A stretch of 56,020 nucleotides of DNA, taken from Candidatus Poribacteria bacterium (GTDB taxonomy: Bacteria; Poribacteria; WGA-4E; GCA-2687025). The stretch lies in NCBI GenBank assembly GCA_018644665.1, contig JABGQA010000104.1, forward strand, positions 1 through 56,020. The letters run 5' to 3'. Under the pieces are notes generated by a model. The model was given only the letters and a program-made list of their open reading frames with translations, did not search any database and was not told the DNA's origin. This document shows positions 44,366-54,080 of the stretch, one piece after another (position 1 is the stretch's first letter; each line of letters opens with the position of its first letter). The translations under genes and the position numbers were made by a program.

Positions 44366-45157
44366 ATGGCTCCGTCGCCGGGAATCGCCGCGCAGGATGT
44401 CGAGTTCTTCAACGAGCACGGCTACTTCATCCACCATCGCCAACTGTTCTCCCCGGAGCGCCTCGCGGCGCTTCAGGATCTGTTCGAGGAGATGCTCGCG
44501 GACATCGACCCGGACTCGCGACCCGAGGCGATGGACGTCCCGCACTTCGCATACCCGCGGCTGTTTGACTGGCTGCTGTCCGACGAGGTACTCGATGTCG
44601 TAGAGGCGTTCATCGGGCCGGATATCGCGCTCTGGTCGAGTCACTTCATCTCGAAGCCGCCGGACGAGGGGTTGATCGTGCCGTGGCATGAGGACTCGGC
44701 GTACTGGGGCGAACGTCTCGACCCGATGGAAGTCGTCACTGTCTGGCTGGGTATCGACGACTCGACGGTCGAGAACGGGTGCATGCGTGTCATCCCGGGA
44801 ACACACCGGAACGGTTACTCCGAGTACGAGCCGGTCGATGGCGAGACGCACGTTTTCGGCACTCAGATACTCGGGGATCAGTTCGACGAGGACGCTGCCG
44901 TCGATCTCGAGATCGCTTCCGGTGAGTGCCATCTGCACGACGCGCGCATCATCCACGGATCGGCAGGGAATCGCAGCAGCAGGCGGCGATGCGGCTACAC
45001 GATGCGTTACATGCCGTCGCACGTGAAGTTCCAGCCGAACGAGCGCTGGTCACACGCGATCTATCTCGCGCGCGGCAGGGACCGCGCCGGGAACGAATAC
45101 GGTGACCCCGGTGTGCGGTTCGAGGAGGGCGTTCGCGCCATCTACGGCCGTCGCTAG
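44366..45157 (+). CDS. Phytanoyl-CoA dioxygenase (PhyH) family Fe(II)/2-oxoglutarate enzyme
   Basis: A 263-residue non-haem iron dioxygenase. The iron triad is H108, D110 (WHEDSAYW) and H197 ([10 protein letters not shown]), with arginines at 206-208 to hold 2-oxoglutarate. The opening [20 protein letters not shown] and the [13 protein letters not shown] segment are typical of PhyH. Such enzymes hydroxylate small substrates and are very numerous in Poribacteria. The substrate here is not known. I use ATG 44366 with CGGAGA upstream; the longer open frame reads back into DNA with no domain. It is followed 22 bases later by the thioredoxin-domain gene, so co-transcription is likely. Confidence 0.92.
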   Translation: MAPSPGIAAQDVEFFNEHGYFIHHRQLFSPERLAALQDLFEEMLADIDPDSRPEAMDVPHFAYPRLFDWLLSDEVLDVVEAFIGPDIALWSSHFISKPPDEGLIVPWHEDSAYWGERLDPMEVVTVWLGIDDSTVENGCMRVIPGTHRNGYSEYEPVDGETHVFGTQILGDQFDEDAAVDLEIASGECHLHDARIIHGSAGNRSSRRRCGYTMRYMPSHVKFQPNERWSHAIYLARGRDRAGNEYGDPGVRFEEGVRAIYGRR

Positions 45158-45179
45158 CGCGCTGCCCGTAAGGAGTTCC

Positions 45180-47549
45180 ATGACGCGATGCGCCCCTCGA
45201 GTTCGCTGCGCCGCCCTGGTCGTCCTGCTGGTAGCGGCGCACGTGGGCCGTGCTTCGGACGCTCCTCGGAATCCCGACGGAACATGGCGATACACGAACC
45301 GACTCATCGACGAGACCAGTCCATACCTCCTCCTGCACGCTCACAACCCGGTTGATTGGCTCCCCTGGGGGCCGGAGGCGCTGGAGCGTTCCAAGCGCGA
45401 GGGGAAGCCGATCTTCCTCTCCGTGGGGTACTCGACGTGCTACTGGTGCCACGTCATGGAGCGCCAGGTATTCTCGGACCCCGACATCGCGGAAACGATG
45501 AACCGATGGTTCGTGAACGTGAAGGTCGATCGTGAGGAGCGCCCGGACCTCGACGCCTACTACATGACGGCGACACAGTTGATGACGCAGGGCGGTGGCT
45601 GGCCGAACTCTGTCTTCCTCACGCCGGAACTCGCGCCGTTCTACGCGGGCACGTACTTTCCTCCCGAGGACGGACTAGGTCGCCCCGGCTTTCCCCGGGT
45701 CCTGGAAGCGCTACACAACGCGTGGGAGGACGATCCGACTCGCGTACGTGCGACGGCAGCACGCGCTGCCGACGCGATCCGCAGGATACAGAGCGGCGCG
45801 GCGGCGATGGAGACGACGGGAGCCGGCGCAACTCTGGACGAGGCGGTCCTCATCGCCGCCACCGACGGTCTGAAGGCGGCGTACGACCGCTCATCCGGCG
45901 GCTTCGGCGACTCCCCGAAGTTCCCGTCTGAATCTGAGCTGGACCTGCTCCTCGCGCGGTACGAGCGCACGGGCGACTCGGAGTTGCTGGACATCGCCAC
46001 GCACACGCTGACGGAGATGGCGCGGGGCGGCATCCACGACCATCTCGCGGGTGGCTTCCATCGGTACGCAACCGATGCGAGGTGGCGTGTGCCGCACTTC
46101 GAGAAGATGCTGTACAACCAAGCGCAAATGGCGTCCGTCTATCTGCGGGCCTATCGCATCACCGGCGACGCCGCGTACCGACGCGTCGTCGAGGGCATCT
46201 TCGGTTTCGTCGAGTCGGTGATGACGTCGCCCGAGGGTGGGTTCTACTCGGCGTTGGACTCGGAGACGCACGCCGAGGAGGGGAAGTCTTACCTGTGGAC
46301 GGAACGGGAAATACGCGACGTTATCGGTGACCCCGCGGATGGGTTCCTCACGCTCTATGGGCTGGAGCGGATGCCCGAGGGCGCCGGTCGTGTGCTGTTC
46401 CGGCGCGCCATGCCGTTGCGGGAAGATAGCACGGCGCCGGACGCACGGGTCGCGGCCGCAGCGGCCAGTCGCGTTGCGCTTCTAGCGGCGCGCGACGCCC
46501 GAGACCAGCCATTGCTGGACACGAAGGTACTCGCCGCATGGAACGGCATGATGATCCGCGCGTACGCCGAGGCCGCGCGGACCCTCGACGATCCACGGTA
46601 CCTGGCGATGGCATCCCGCGCAGCGGATTTCGTGCACGACGCCCTGCGTGACGGTGACGGGCGGCTACAGCGGACCTACCGCCTCGGCCGCGCTCGACAC
46701 GCGGCATACCAGGAGGACTACGCCTTCCTGGCGTCGGGACTGCTGGCCCTGTGGAACGCCTCTGGAGATGAAGCGCACCTAGCGCGGGCGCGAACGTTGA
46801 CCGACGAAATGCTGGCGCTCTTCTGGGACGACGTTGACGGCGGCCTGTTCTTCACGGCGGATGGCGGCGACCTCGGTGTCCGAACGAAGGACCCATACGA
46901 CTCTGCGATCCCGTCCGGGAACTCCGAGGCGGCGCATGTGCTTCTCGCGCTGGCAGAGGCGACGGGCGAGGACGCGTATCTCACGAAGGCCACCGCATTG
47001 CTGGACGCGTTTGCGGCCCCGATGGCGGGGTATTCGCGCTCGTTCACGCGAATGTTGACGGCGCTCGACATCCACTTGGCGATGGCGCGGCCGGGCGAAG
47101 TCGCGGCTGCCTCTCCAATCATCGAGTCAGGAACTGAGTATGTGATCGTGACGGCGACAGGGCCGGGCGCCCCCGTGGCGCGGGGCTCGGAGTTCGATGT
47201 CGTCGTGACCGTACGCGTCGCGGACGGCTGGCACATCAACGCGAACCCGGCGTCCGACGAGTTCCTCGTGCCGACGAGCGTTTCGGCATCCACGGCCGAC
47301 GACGGCGCGCAGGTCGTGAACGTGGCGTACCCGAAGGGGTCACCTCTTGAGTCCGCAGCGGCCGAAGCGCCCTTGCTCGTGTACGAGGGCGAGGTCACGC
47401 TGCGCGCGCGTGTGCTCCTTGCCGATGACAGCGCCACGGATGACGGCGCGGTCACGCTGTCCCTGGCTTACCAGCCGTGCGACGACCGTCGGTGCCTCGC
47501 TCCCGCGTCGCTGGACTTCGCAGTTCCGGTGCGCGTGCTCGCCGACTGA
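45180..47549 (+). CDS. DUF255 thioredoxin-domain protein fused to a DsbD-N domain
   Basis: A 789-residue exported protein of the YyaL/SSP411 (DUF255) family. A signal peptide ends near residue 25. The thioredoxin-like domain holds C87-Y-W-C90 ([16 protein letters not shown]) and [12 protein letters not shown]. The (alpha/alpha)6 barrel region runs from about 200 to 650 ([39 protein letters not shown]). Residues about 680-789 form an extra DsbD N-terminal-like domain with C767 and C772 ([12 protein letters not shown]). That domain normally receives electrons in periplasmic thiol-disulfide relay. The fusion of an unknown-function barrel to a thiol-relay domain is unusual. The start has AAGGAG five bases upstream. 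Confidence 0.9.
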   Translation: MTRCAPRVRCAALVVLLVAAHVGRASDAPRNPDGTWRYTNRLIDETSPYLLLHAHNPVDWLPWGPEALERSKREGKPIFLSVGYSTCYWCHVMERQVFSDPDIAETMNRWFVNVKVDREERPDLDAYYMTATQLMTQGGGWPNSVFLTPELAPFYAGTYFPPEDGLGRPGFPRVLEALHNAWEDDPTRVRATAARAADAIRRIQSGAAAMETTGAGATLDEAVLIAATDGLKAAYDRSSGGFGDSPKFPSESELDLLLARYERTGDSELLDIATHTLTEMARGGIHDHLAGGFHRYATDARWRVPHFEKMLYNQAQMASVYLRAYRITGDAAYRRVVEGIFGFVESVMTSPEGGFYSALDSETHAEEGKSYLWTEREIRDVIGDPADGFLTLYGLERMPEGAGRVLFRRAMPLREDSTAPDARVAAAAASRVALLAARDARDQPLLDTKVLAAWNGMMIRAYAEAARTLDDPRYLAMASRAADFVHDALRDGDGRLQRTYRLGRARHAAYQEDYAFLASGLLALWNASGDEAHLARARTLTDEMLALFWDDVDGGLFFTADGGDLGVRTKDPYDSAIPSGNSEAAHVLLALAEATGEDAYLTKATALLDAFAAPMAGYSRSFTRMLTALDIHLAMARPGEVAAASPIIESGTEYVIVTATGPGAPVARGSEFDVVVTVRVADGWHINANPASDEFLVPTSVSASTADDGAQVVNVAYPKGSPLESAAAEAPLLVYEGEVTLRARVLLADDSATDDGAVTLSLAYQPCDDRRCLAPASLDFAVPVRVLAD

Positions 47550-47552
47550 CGT

Positions 47553-47658
47553 GCGCCTGAGGCGCGCTGTCTGGGCGTAGGCAGGGGTCCGCGTCGGGAC
47601 TCACGTCAGGGCAGTTCCCTAGCCGCAAGCCGACGCGCCCGACGGCATTGCGGTCGGG
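47553..47658. terminator. Convergent terminator hairpins
   Basis: A short stem GCGCC/GGCGC (47553-47565) follows the plus-strand stop, and CCCGAC/GTCGGG (47638-47658) with a nine-base loop lies past the minus-strand LamG stop. Both are modest stems without T-runs. Confidence 0.35.
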
Positions 47659-47686
47659 TGGGGCCCGCTCCGTGTCAGTCGATGCT

Positions 47687-48445
47687 CTATCGAGCGCGGG
47701 CGTACGTGGTCTTCATCTTGGCCCAAGCCACCGGAGCCTTCCCTCGCGGCTCGACGGCCTGCGGCCCTTCCATGATGTCGCCGATCTCACCCTCGTCAAG
47801 CGCACGGTCGTAAAGGCGGACTTCGTCAATGACGCCGGGGAAGGCGTCCGTGGCGCGGCCGAAGTCGTCCGCCCCGATCCACAGATCCAGGGTGGACGGG
47901 GCGATGGGCGTCCCGGTCTCGCTCTCCCCTTCGAGAACGCCGTCAACGTAGACGCGCAAGGTGTCTCCGTCGAAGGTCCCGGCGAAGTGGTACCACGTCC
48001 CTACCGTCCAATCCGCCGTGCTCGACTCGGCGAAGTCGTTGTTGGGCTTCACGAGGAAGTCGATCGACGTCGTCACGCCGAAGTCGAAGATCACGAAGAA
48101 CGAGTCGTTCTTGACCAGTAGCCGTCGGCTCGTGAGGTCGCCGTCCGGGTTGAAGAACGCCGCCACGGTCACTGCGTCGGTGAAGTTCAGGGCATCGTCG
48201 TGCGGGACGAGCACGTACTCCCCGGCGTCGTCGAACCGCAACGCGGATCCAAACGGCCCCTCCACCCACTCAGGTTTCCCGACAAGCTCGCCGTCGTGGC
48301 CGTTGCCGGTACGGTCGCTCGCGGTGTTGCCGGAGTTCTCGTCGAAATCCCAGTAGGCGATCAACCCGTCTTCCTGGGCGACCCCAAACCGAGAACCCGC
48401 CACCACGATCGCGATCACAACGAACGCACGATAGCACACCCGCAT
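47687..48445 (-). CDS. Secreted LamG/concanavalin-like domain protein
   Basis: A 252-residue exported protein: signal peptide (about 1-23), then one LamG-type jellyroll (YWDFDENSGNTASDRTGNGHDGEL, ALRFDDAGEYVLVPHDDAL, WYHFAGTFDGDTLRVYVDGVLEG, IDEVRLYDRALDEGEI). Family marks include the GxIDEVRLYDRAL strand. The tail (VEPRGKAPVAWAKMKTTYARAR) is basic. It resembles the C-termini of many secreted Poribacteria LamG proteins as I recall them, but I cannot check that. It probably binds carbohydrate. The start follows AAAGGGGGCAGGGC, and a promoter lies 27 bases upstream. Confidence 0.88.
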   Translation of the reverse strand: MRVCYRAFVVIAIVVAGSRFGVAQEDGLIAYWDFDENSGNTASDRTGNGHDGELVGKPEWVEGPFGSALRFDDAGEYVLVPHDDALNFTDAVTVAAFFNPDGDLTSRRLLVKNDSFFVIFDFGVTTSIDFLVKPNNDFAESSTADWTVGTWYHFAGTFDGDTLRVYVDGVLEGESETGTPIAPSTLDLWIGADDFGRATDAFPGVIDEVRLYDRALDEGEIGDIMEGPQAVEPRGKAPVAWAKMKTTYARAR

Positions 48446-48478
48446 GCCCTGCCCCCTTTATCCCAGTGACCAGCCTGG

Positions 48479-48508
48479 AACATAGGCGACAGGCACGACG
48501 CCGCGCAA
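48479..48508 (-). promoter_or_regulatory. Promoter of the LamG gene
   Basis: On the minus strand, TTGCGC (48508-48503), an 18-base spacer and TATGTT (48484-48479). Confidence 0.5.
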
Positions 48509-48775
48509 GTCTGCCGAACCGGAGCCGTGTCTGCGTGCCGTCCGCTATACGAGCGACGCGCACGGCGGGGCGCATCAACGCCGGAGCCCGCCCACACGAC
48601 GGGCGACTTCGCGCGCCCGAGAGCCTGGGCGGAGCGCTGCTGATCGTGCCGCCAGCGCATATGCCGCCCTGGCGCGACCGCTCTCACCGCATCCCGAAGC
48701 GAGAGGTCTGTCACCTCACTATGCCCGGCACAAGGGGCCACGTGTTCGTAGGCGGTTGTGGAACACTTCGGGCGC

Positions 48776-48805
48776 TTGCGAGGACCCCTCCGAGCGCACT
48801 AAAAT
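48776..48805 (+). promoter_or_regulatory. Promoter of the metzincin-like gene
   Basis: TTGCGA (48776-48781), an 18-base spacer and TAAAAT (48800-48805). The leader to 48924 would be about 110 bases. Confidence 0.45.
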
Positions 48806-48923
48806 GTTGTATGCAGACATAGACCGGTACTGCAACTAACGTGTGTGGCGTCGGGCTGTGGGATAGTAACCACCACGAAAGCCCAGAAAAATAAATGCAT
48901 TACCCAGACTAGGGCCTGCGACG

Positions 48924-50138
48924 ATGATCCACGTTCTGCGCCTGCCCAAGATCCTCACGTTGGTGTTCTCGCTGCTACTACTCGCCACACGAGTGCACGC
49001 CGAGGAGCCGATTCTCACGATGGTCACCGACGATAAGTTCGTGCCGACCTATTCCGTATTCGCTACCCACGTGATGGGCCCCGTCAATATAGCCATTGAT
49101 ATACAGAACTCCTCAACGGCCACCGTGGACTTCACGCTCAGCAACGTGACGAGTTGGGACGGCGGCTGCATGAACTATGGCTCCGACGGAGGGAGCACGC
49201 CCGACATGAAGCTGTGGAGCGGGATCAGCCAAGTGTCGCTGGGCTTACCTGGAGTCAGAACGAGCCCGCCGTATCGATCAGGGGCACGATCATCGGGCCG
49301 CAGTTCACGAACGGCGCGGCGATAACGTTGAAGGTACGTGTGCGGGACGCCGGCGCGTACGGCTACCTGGCGGGTTACCTGGAGAACTCAGCGGAGGATT
49401 ACGACTATGGGGGGTCACGATCCCGCTCGACGCAAACGGCAACAAAATGGCGGCCCATTGGGAGGCCGGGAATAACTACCAGGAGGCGGCGGACGATGAG
49501 GTGGGCCCCGGCGCGAACGGCAACCCCGGCGATGGCCTCAGTGTCTTCGCGGAGTACAGAGGCTTCGTTGTCGCCGCGACCTGGATCCGCACCAGCCCTG
49601 CGAAAACGACGTCTTCATAGACTCAGACGTGCAGGATGTGTATGGGACGTTGGGCCACGGGGATGCCGGTTTGCTCCCGGCCCCATACGTACCACACCTG
49701 ATCGGCACCGCTGAATACAAGAACAGCAACCGCCTCGTGAGCTATCGAGGCACGGACGTTCCCGGCTATCAGTGGCAGAAGGCACTGCTTGTGCGCGAGG
49801 ACACCGAGACTGGGCATTCGATCTTCGGAGAGACACACAGTTGGGCGGGGGGCAGCACCGTGCCACGCTCAGTCATTCGCATCGACATCTACGTGAACGA
49901 GATCCGCGTGAACATCCACCCTACCAAGCATGAAGAGTTCTTCGATGTCCCGGAGGATGTAGACATGATCAAGCTCGTCATCGGACACGAGGTTGGCCAT
50001 GGCGTGAACCTCGACCACTGTGCGGCGTCCAAATGCGGCATGAATCCGCCGGCTATCTACAACAAATCAGGCTACACCGACGCCGAAACCAACCCCCCGC
50101 ACCATCACAACCCAGAATACGACCTGATATGGCACTAG
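48924..50138 (+). pseudogene. Secreted metzincin-like metallopeptidase broken by three frameshifts
   Basis: One continuous protein of about 405 residues can be read if a base is added at three places. Frame 1 (48924-49244) gives a signal peptide (LVFSLLLLATRVHA) and an Ig-like start. The next frame (49244-49413) reads LTWSQNEPAVSIRGTIIG onward. The third (49414-49599) reads VTIPLDANGNKMAAHWEAG and FAEYRGFVV. The last (49599-50138) ends in HEVGHGVNLDH (49986-50018), a metzincin HExxHxxNxxH zinc site, followed by a possible Met-turn KCGMNPP. Each shift is explained by one missing base in a G or C run: GGG at 49241, six G at 49409 and CCC at 49596. It may be a decaying gene or assembly error. 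The DNA is AT-richer than its neighbours. Confidence 0.75.
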
Positions 50139-50203
50139 TGACCCTGGGGCTGATTGCCCACGTGGCGACGCGAGGCCCCGCACAGGGCCGGGGAGGATGT
50201 CGA

Positions 50204-51508
50204 ATGGGGCGTTACAGCGTGGTTGCGGCGGTCGTTGCGTGTGTCGTCGCTATGGGCTTCACTGGTTGCCGGGCCCAGGAGGACGCCTCTGCCGAGGATG
50301 ACGCGCGCGCTGACGGCACAGCCACGGTTGACGAAGGGCCGGAGAGCCCACAGCACGATCCGCCGCCTGTCACGTTGCGGCAAACGCCGGATTCACCGGG
50401 CGGTGGCCCAACGCAGGCCCAGTTGGCAGGCGGCCCGCCCGGGCAACTGTCGTGGGCAGAGATCGACGAGAGGATGGCTCGGCCGATCGAGGAATCGGTC
50501 TACGACCCCACGTTGACACAAGACGACAAGGTCGATCTCCTCTACCGGCACTACAGCAATCCGGGCAACCACGTCACCGAGCCGGACGTGCTGATGGACG
50601 CGGTGATGACCGAAGGGATGACGCATCTGGAGGCCGCCAAGTACTGGGCGGAGGAGGGCGGCGGCCGCAAGTGGATCCTCTACCATGCGGAAGCGGCACT
50701 GCGCAGCGATCCTGGCTCCGTCGAAGCGTTGGCGCTGTGGGCCCTGTGGTTGCCGCGGGACCGGGCAAATGAACGCGAAGCCGCGTACTTGACCGTGCTG
50801 GAACGAGACCCGACCCATTTCCAGGCTCTCAACAAGCTCGCCGGCGCGACGGGATGGCAACGACCCTCCGAGAGCATTGAGTACGCTAAACGGCTCATCG
50901 ATACGTATCCTGATTCGGGCGCCGGCTACGCATCCATGGCTCGGGCCTATGAGCGGCTGGGCGACGTGGACACGGCGACATCCTACTACGAGGCGGGTCT
51001 CAAGGTGTCCCCGGAACACGCAGGGATTCTTGTGAACCTCGACCGAATCAGTAGGGGCGTTCATGTCGAGCCGCTGCAACCGGCCGGGGAAGCCAATGCT
51101 GTTCCCGACTCGCCAGGCCAGTCCCCGCCGCCCACAACGACAAGCCCGCCTGCGGAGGACTCGTCGCCTGTCTCCGTCCCCGAGGCTCCCGGCCCGCCTC
51201 CGCCCTCGGCGCCGGGCCCGGCCCCGTCAACGCCGGAACCTGTAGAGCGGTACCAGAACGCGTTGAGCGATTACCGCTCCATGGCCGACGAATTCGAGAG
51301 CATCACCGGGCAGACGTACCGAGGGCTGCAGGACTTCGACTCCTACTCCAAGGAGTCGTCGAACTGGATGGCATGGCGCTATATGGAGTTGGGGCAGCAG
51401 TATCTCGACGCGGGTCACCCCGAGGAAGCCGCGGCTGCCTTCGAGTCGGCAGCGCGCCAGTACCCAGACGACCCGCTCATACAGGAACGGATGAAGGGCC
51501 GCCGGTGA
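50204..51508 (+). CDS. TPR-containing lipoprotein
   Basis: A 434-residue lipoprotein. The start ATG follows GGGAGG, and the signal peptide ends in a lipobox-like FTGC with C22 as the lipidated residue. An acidic linker (about 25-60) leads to an alpha-helical region with two or three TPR-like repeats (EAAYLTVLERDPTHFQALNKLAG, AYERLGDVDTATSYYEAGLKVSPEHAGI). A Pro/Ser/Thr-rich stretch (about 300-350) looks like a flexible linker, and a last helical pair (about 385-425) follows. It begins 65 bases after the frame-broken metzincin gene on the same strand, so both may have come together. The function is unknown. Confidence 0.85.
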   Translation: MGRYSVVAAVVACVVAMGFTGCRAQEDASAEDDARADGTATVDEGPESPQHDPPPVTLRQTPDSPGGGPTQAQLAGGPPGQLSWAEIDERMARPIEESVYDPTLTQDDKVDLLYRHYSNPGNHVTEPDVLMDAVMTEGMTHLEAAKYWAEEGGGRKWILYHAEAALRSDPGSVEALALWALWLPRDRANEREAAYLTVLERDPTHFQALNKLAGATGWQRPSESIEYAKRLIDTYPDSGAGYASMARAYERLGDVDTATSYYEAGLKVSPEHAGILVNLDRISRGVHVEPLQPAGEANAVPDSPGQSPPPTTTSPPAEDSSPVSVPEAPGPPPPSAPGPAPSTPEPVERYQNALSDYRSMADEFESITGQTYRGLQDFDSYSKESSNWMAWRYMELGQQYLDAGHPEEAAAAFESAARQYPDDPLIQERMKGRR

Positions 51509-51569
51509 TCGACGTCTAGTGGCGACGCGTCCGACTCCGCACGTGGCTCGGCCCGGCTGGGCAGCCCAC

Positions 51570-52586
51570 CTACAACGTCAAACTGCTCTCGTCGATCACG
51601 GTGCCGACATCGCTCTGGACCAACCCCGTCCCCGGCTCGTTGACCACGTACTTGTAGTACGTCAGCCGCGCCGTCGCCTCGGACGCGCCGTCCATCAGTT
51701 CGTGCCGGAGCGTGACTGTCTCGCCGGACTCCAACTGGTTTTCGTTCTCGAAGCTGTACTCCAGTCGGCCGACCTCGACCCCGTCCACGGATATGTCCAC
51801 GACGGCCGTGCGGAACGCCCCACCAGGGAAGAAGTGCCCCGCCTGGTTCTGGACCGCGACTACCAACGCGCCGTCCTCGACCTTGAGCTTCACCGTCGCG
51901 GCCGTCTTCAGGTACTCCTCGTCGTGGCTGCCGGGGAAGGAGTGGTCGCCCACCCAGCGCAGCGGTTTGTCCACCTCCGTGTCGGCGAGTAGCGCCTCCA
52001 TCTGCGGCATGTGGCACGCCTGGCACGGGAAGTCCTGCTGGCCGTACATGCCTTCCTTCCACGAGTGGTACTGGTTGAACTCCGCGTCGTGTCCGTGGCA
52101 GGACGCACACACCGCGGCCGTCGAGTAGCTGTCGTCCTGCACCGTCTCGTGCGCGGGTGAGTCGGCGGCGTACGGCCCGTGCATCTTCCACTCTTCGGAG
52201 AGCGCGTCCTGATGGCACACGATGCACGTCACGCCATCCGACCGGTACCCGTCGCGCACAAGCGGCTCGTTGGCGACGCCCGTCTTCTGGATCATGTCGG
52301 GCGCGTGGCAGGGAAGGCACTCTTCCTTGCGGTAGTTGTCCGAGGCGACGCGGAACGTCTCGCTCTTCCACGACTGAGCGTGGCGCGACGTCTGCCACGC
52401 GGCGTGGATCGTCTCATGACACGATGCGCACGTCTCGATGTCATCGTGCAGCGAGGGCGGCTGCACGGCGGCGACCTGTGTCGCTTCGTTCCCGGCTCCG
52501 CCTCCGCAAGCCACGAGCAGCGTCGTACAGGCCACAGCGACGCAGGCCACAACTGCCCGAAGACCACGCGTGTCCCGATGCCTCAT
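51570..52586 (-). CDS. Pentaheme c-type cytochrome lipoprotein
   Basis: A 338-residue exported lipoprotein (lipobox LLVAC, C27) with five CxxCH haem motifs: CASCH 53-57, CLPCH 90-94, CIVCH 121-125, CASCH 160-164 and CQACH 188-192. The haem-bearing half is followed from about residue 215 by a beta-rich domain (VKLKVEDGALVVAVQNQAGHFFPGGAFRTAVVDISVDG) like those in cytochrome c-554 or NrfA-like relatives. It is anchored to a membrane and should carry electrons or reduce a small substrate. The redox partner is not in the window. The start is ATG 52586, with GGAGA upstream. Confidence 0.88.
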   Translation of the reverse strand: MRHRDTRGLRAVVACVAVACTTLLVACGGGAGNEATQVAAVQPPSLHDDIETCASCHETIHAAWQTSRHAQSWKSETFRVASDNYRKEECLPCHAPDMIQKTGVANEPLVRDGYRSDGVTCIVCHQDALSEEWKMHGPYAADSPAHETVQDDSYSTAAVCASCHGHDAEFNQYHSWKEGMYGQQDFPCQACHMPQMEALLADTEVDKPLRWVGDHSFPGSHDEEYLKTAATVKLKVEDGALVVAVQNQAGHFFPGGAFRTAVVDISVDGVEVGRLEYSFENENQLESGETVTLRHELMDGASEATARLTYYKYVVNEPGTGLVQSDVGTVIDESSLTL

Positions 52587-52727
52587 CCTCACTGTCTCTC
52601 CGCCCCTGTCGCCGTGACGCCCGGGTCGCGTTTGCTGGGTGATTCGCGCGTATGATACCATCGTCACAGGGATTGTAGCGACTGCCGACCGCGCGGCGCC
52701 AAGCGACGGCAGAACAGAAGGAGTGGC
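52587..52727. other. Divergent promoter region between cytochrome and yebC genes
   Basis: The 141-base gap holds the minus-strand promoter at 52672-52702 and a plus-strand TATGAT (52651-52656) without a properly spaced -35. AGGAG lies just before the yebC ATG. Confidence 0.45.
52672..52702 (-). promoter_or_regulatory. Possible promoter of the pentaheme cytochrome
   Basis: On the minus strand, TTGGCG (52702-52697), a 19-base spacer and TACAAT (52677-52672). The spacer is at the long end. Confidence 0.35.
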
Positions 52728-53489
52728 ATGTCCGGGCATTCGAAGTGGTCCAAGATCAAGCGCAAGAAGGCTGCGAACGACGGCAAGCGCAGCAAGATGA
52801 TGTCGAAGATGATTCGGGAACTCACCGTCGCCGCCCGTGACGGCGGAGGCGACCCGGACACGAATCCGCGTCTACGAACGGCCGTGTCGAACTCGCGCGC
52901 GGAGAACATCACCAACGACACCATCGACCGGGCGATCCTGCGCGGCAGTGGCGGAGTCGAAGGCATCTCCTACGAGGACTGCGTCTACGAGGGTTACGCG
53001 CCCAACGGCGTGGCGCTCTTCATCGAAGCCACCACGGACAACCGCAACCGCTCGACCGCCGAGATCCGTCACGCCCTCGTCAAGAACGGCGGCACGTTGG
53101 CGGAGCGCAACGCCGTCGCGTGGCTGTTCGAGCGCACGGGATCCATCCTCGTCACGCGCGAAGATGCCGACGCCGATGAGCTGATGCTGGTCGCCCTGGA
53201 CGCCGGCGCCGACGACGTCATCGACGAGGACGACGAGATGCTCGAAGTCATGACCACGCCGGAAACTTTCGACGCCGTTCGCACGTCCATTGAGGAGAAC
53301 GGCTTTGGAATCATCAGCGCCAACCTCCAGATGCTACCCACGACGACCGTCCCGCTCGAAGCGGACGCCGCAGCTTCCGTGCTGAAGGTGCTCGACGTTC
53401 TCGAAGACCTCGACGATGTCTCGAACGTCTACGCCAACTTCGACATGGACGATGCCGTCATGGAGACCTTCCAGGAGACCGCGGCGTAG
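52728..53489 (+). CDS. yebC: YebC/PmpR-TACO1 family protein
   Basis: A 253-residue YebC-family protein opening with the invariant SGHSKWSKIKRKKAANDGKRSKMMSKM. Other marks are NPRLRTAVSNSRAENITNDTIDRAILRG, YEGYAPNGVALFIEATTDNRNRS and the acidic C-terminal domain. The family was long called a transcription regulator; recent work places several members at the ribosome, relieving stalls at proline runs. In many bacteria the gene sits just before ruvC-ruvA-ruvB, as here. The start has AAGGAG upstream. It is 36 bases from ruvC. Confidence 0.96.
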   Translation: MSGHSKWSKIKRKKAANDGKRSKMMSKMIRELTVAARDGGGDPDTNPRLRTAVSNSRAENITNDTIDRAILRGSGGVEGISYEDCVYEGYAPNGVALFIEATTDNRNRSTAEIRHALVKNGGTLAERNAVAWLFERTGSILVTREDADADELMLVALDAGADDVIDEDDEMLEVMTTPETFDAVRTSIEENGFGIISANLQMLPTTTVPLEADAAASVLKVLDVLEDLDDVSNVYANFDMDDAVMETFQETAA

Positions 53490-53525
53490 CGTCGCCCCAC
53501 TTTCCGACGCGAACGGCCCCGACTC

Positions 53526-54035
53526 ATGTTGGTATTGGGACTCGACCCCGGTACGGCGACTACCGGCTACGGCCTCGTTGCGAACGCGCGCAGCGGCGTG
53601 CTGGCGCACCACGGCCACGGCATCATCTCCACGCCCGCCGGTGAAGAGCCGCACAGGCGCCTCGCACGCATTTACGACGAGCTGAGCGCCCTGATCCGCG
53701 AGACCTCGCCGGATGTCGTGGCGATCGAGGAACTCTTCTTCAAGCAGAACGTCACCACAGGCATCGCCGTCGCCCAGGCGCGCGGCGTGATGCTCCTGGC
53801 CGCCGCCCACGCGGACCTCCCCGTCGCCTCGTACAAGCCCGCGGAAGTGAAGCAGGGAGTCGTCGGCGTCGGCCGCGCGACGAAGGACCAGGTGCGGTTC
53901 ATGACCAAGACGCTCCTCGGACTGCGGGACCGCCCAAAGCCCGACGATGCCGCCGACGGTTTGGCGATCGCCATCTGCCACGTCCACCGCGGCCCGGCCG
54001 AAAGCCGTTTACTCAGCGCCCTGTCCGCCCAATAA
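53526..54035 (+). CDS. ruvC: Holliday junction resolvase RuvC
   Basis: This 169-residue RNase-H-fold nuclease cuts Holliday junctions bound by RuvAB. The four acidic catalytic residues are present: D7 in LGLDPGTATTGYG, E68 in VVAIEELFF, and D141 and D144 in KPDDAADGLAIAICH. The length is normal. It sits 36 bases after yebC and 45 before ruvA. No internal promoter is obvious, so the four genes probably form one operon. Confidence 0.96.
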   Translation: MLVLGLDPGTATTGYGLVANARSGVLAHHGHGIISTPAGEEPHRRLARIYDELSALIRETSPDVVAIEELFFKQNVTTGIAVAQARGVMLLAAAHADLPVASYKPAEVKQGVVGVGRATKDQVRFMTKTLLGLRDRPKPDDAADGLAIAICHVHRGPAESRLLSALSAQ

Positions 54036-54080
54036 TACCCATGTGTCCCGTCCTCCGATGGATTCACCCGAGGCGCCCGT

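Larger units (their letters stand above)
48446..48923. other. Divergent intergenic region between LamG and metzincin-like genes
   Basis: About 480 bases with no convincing gene; open frames encode low-complexity Arg/Pro chains. It holds two facing-away promoters (48479-48508 minus, 48776-48805 plus). The last 120 bases are visibly AT-richer. Confidence 0.5.
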
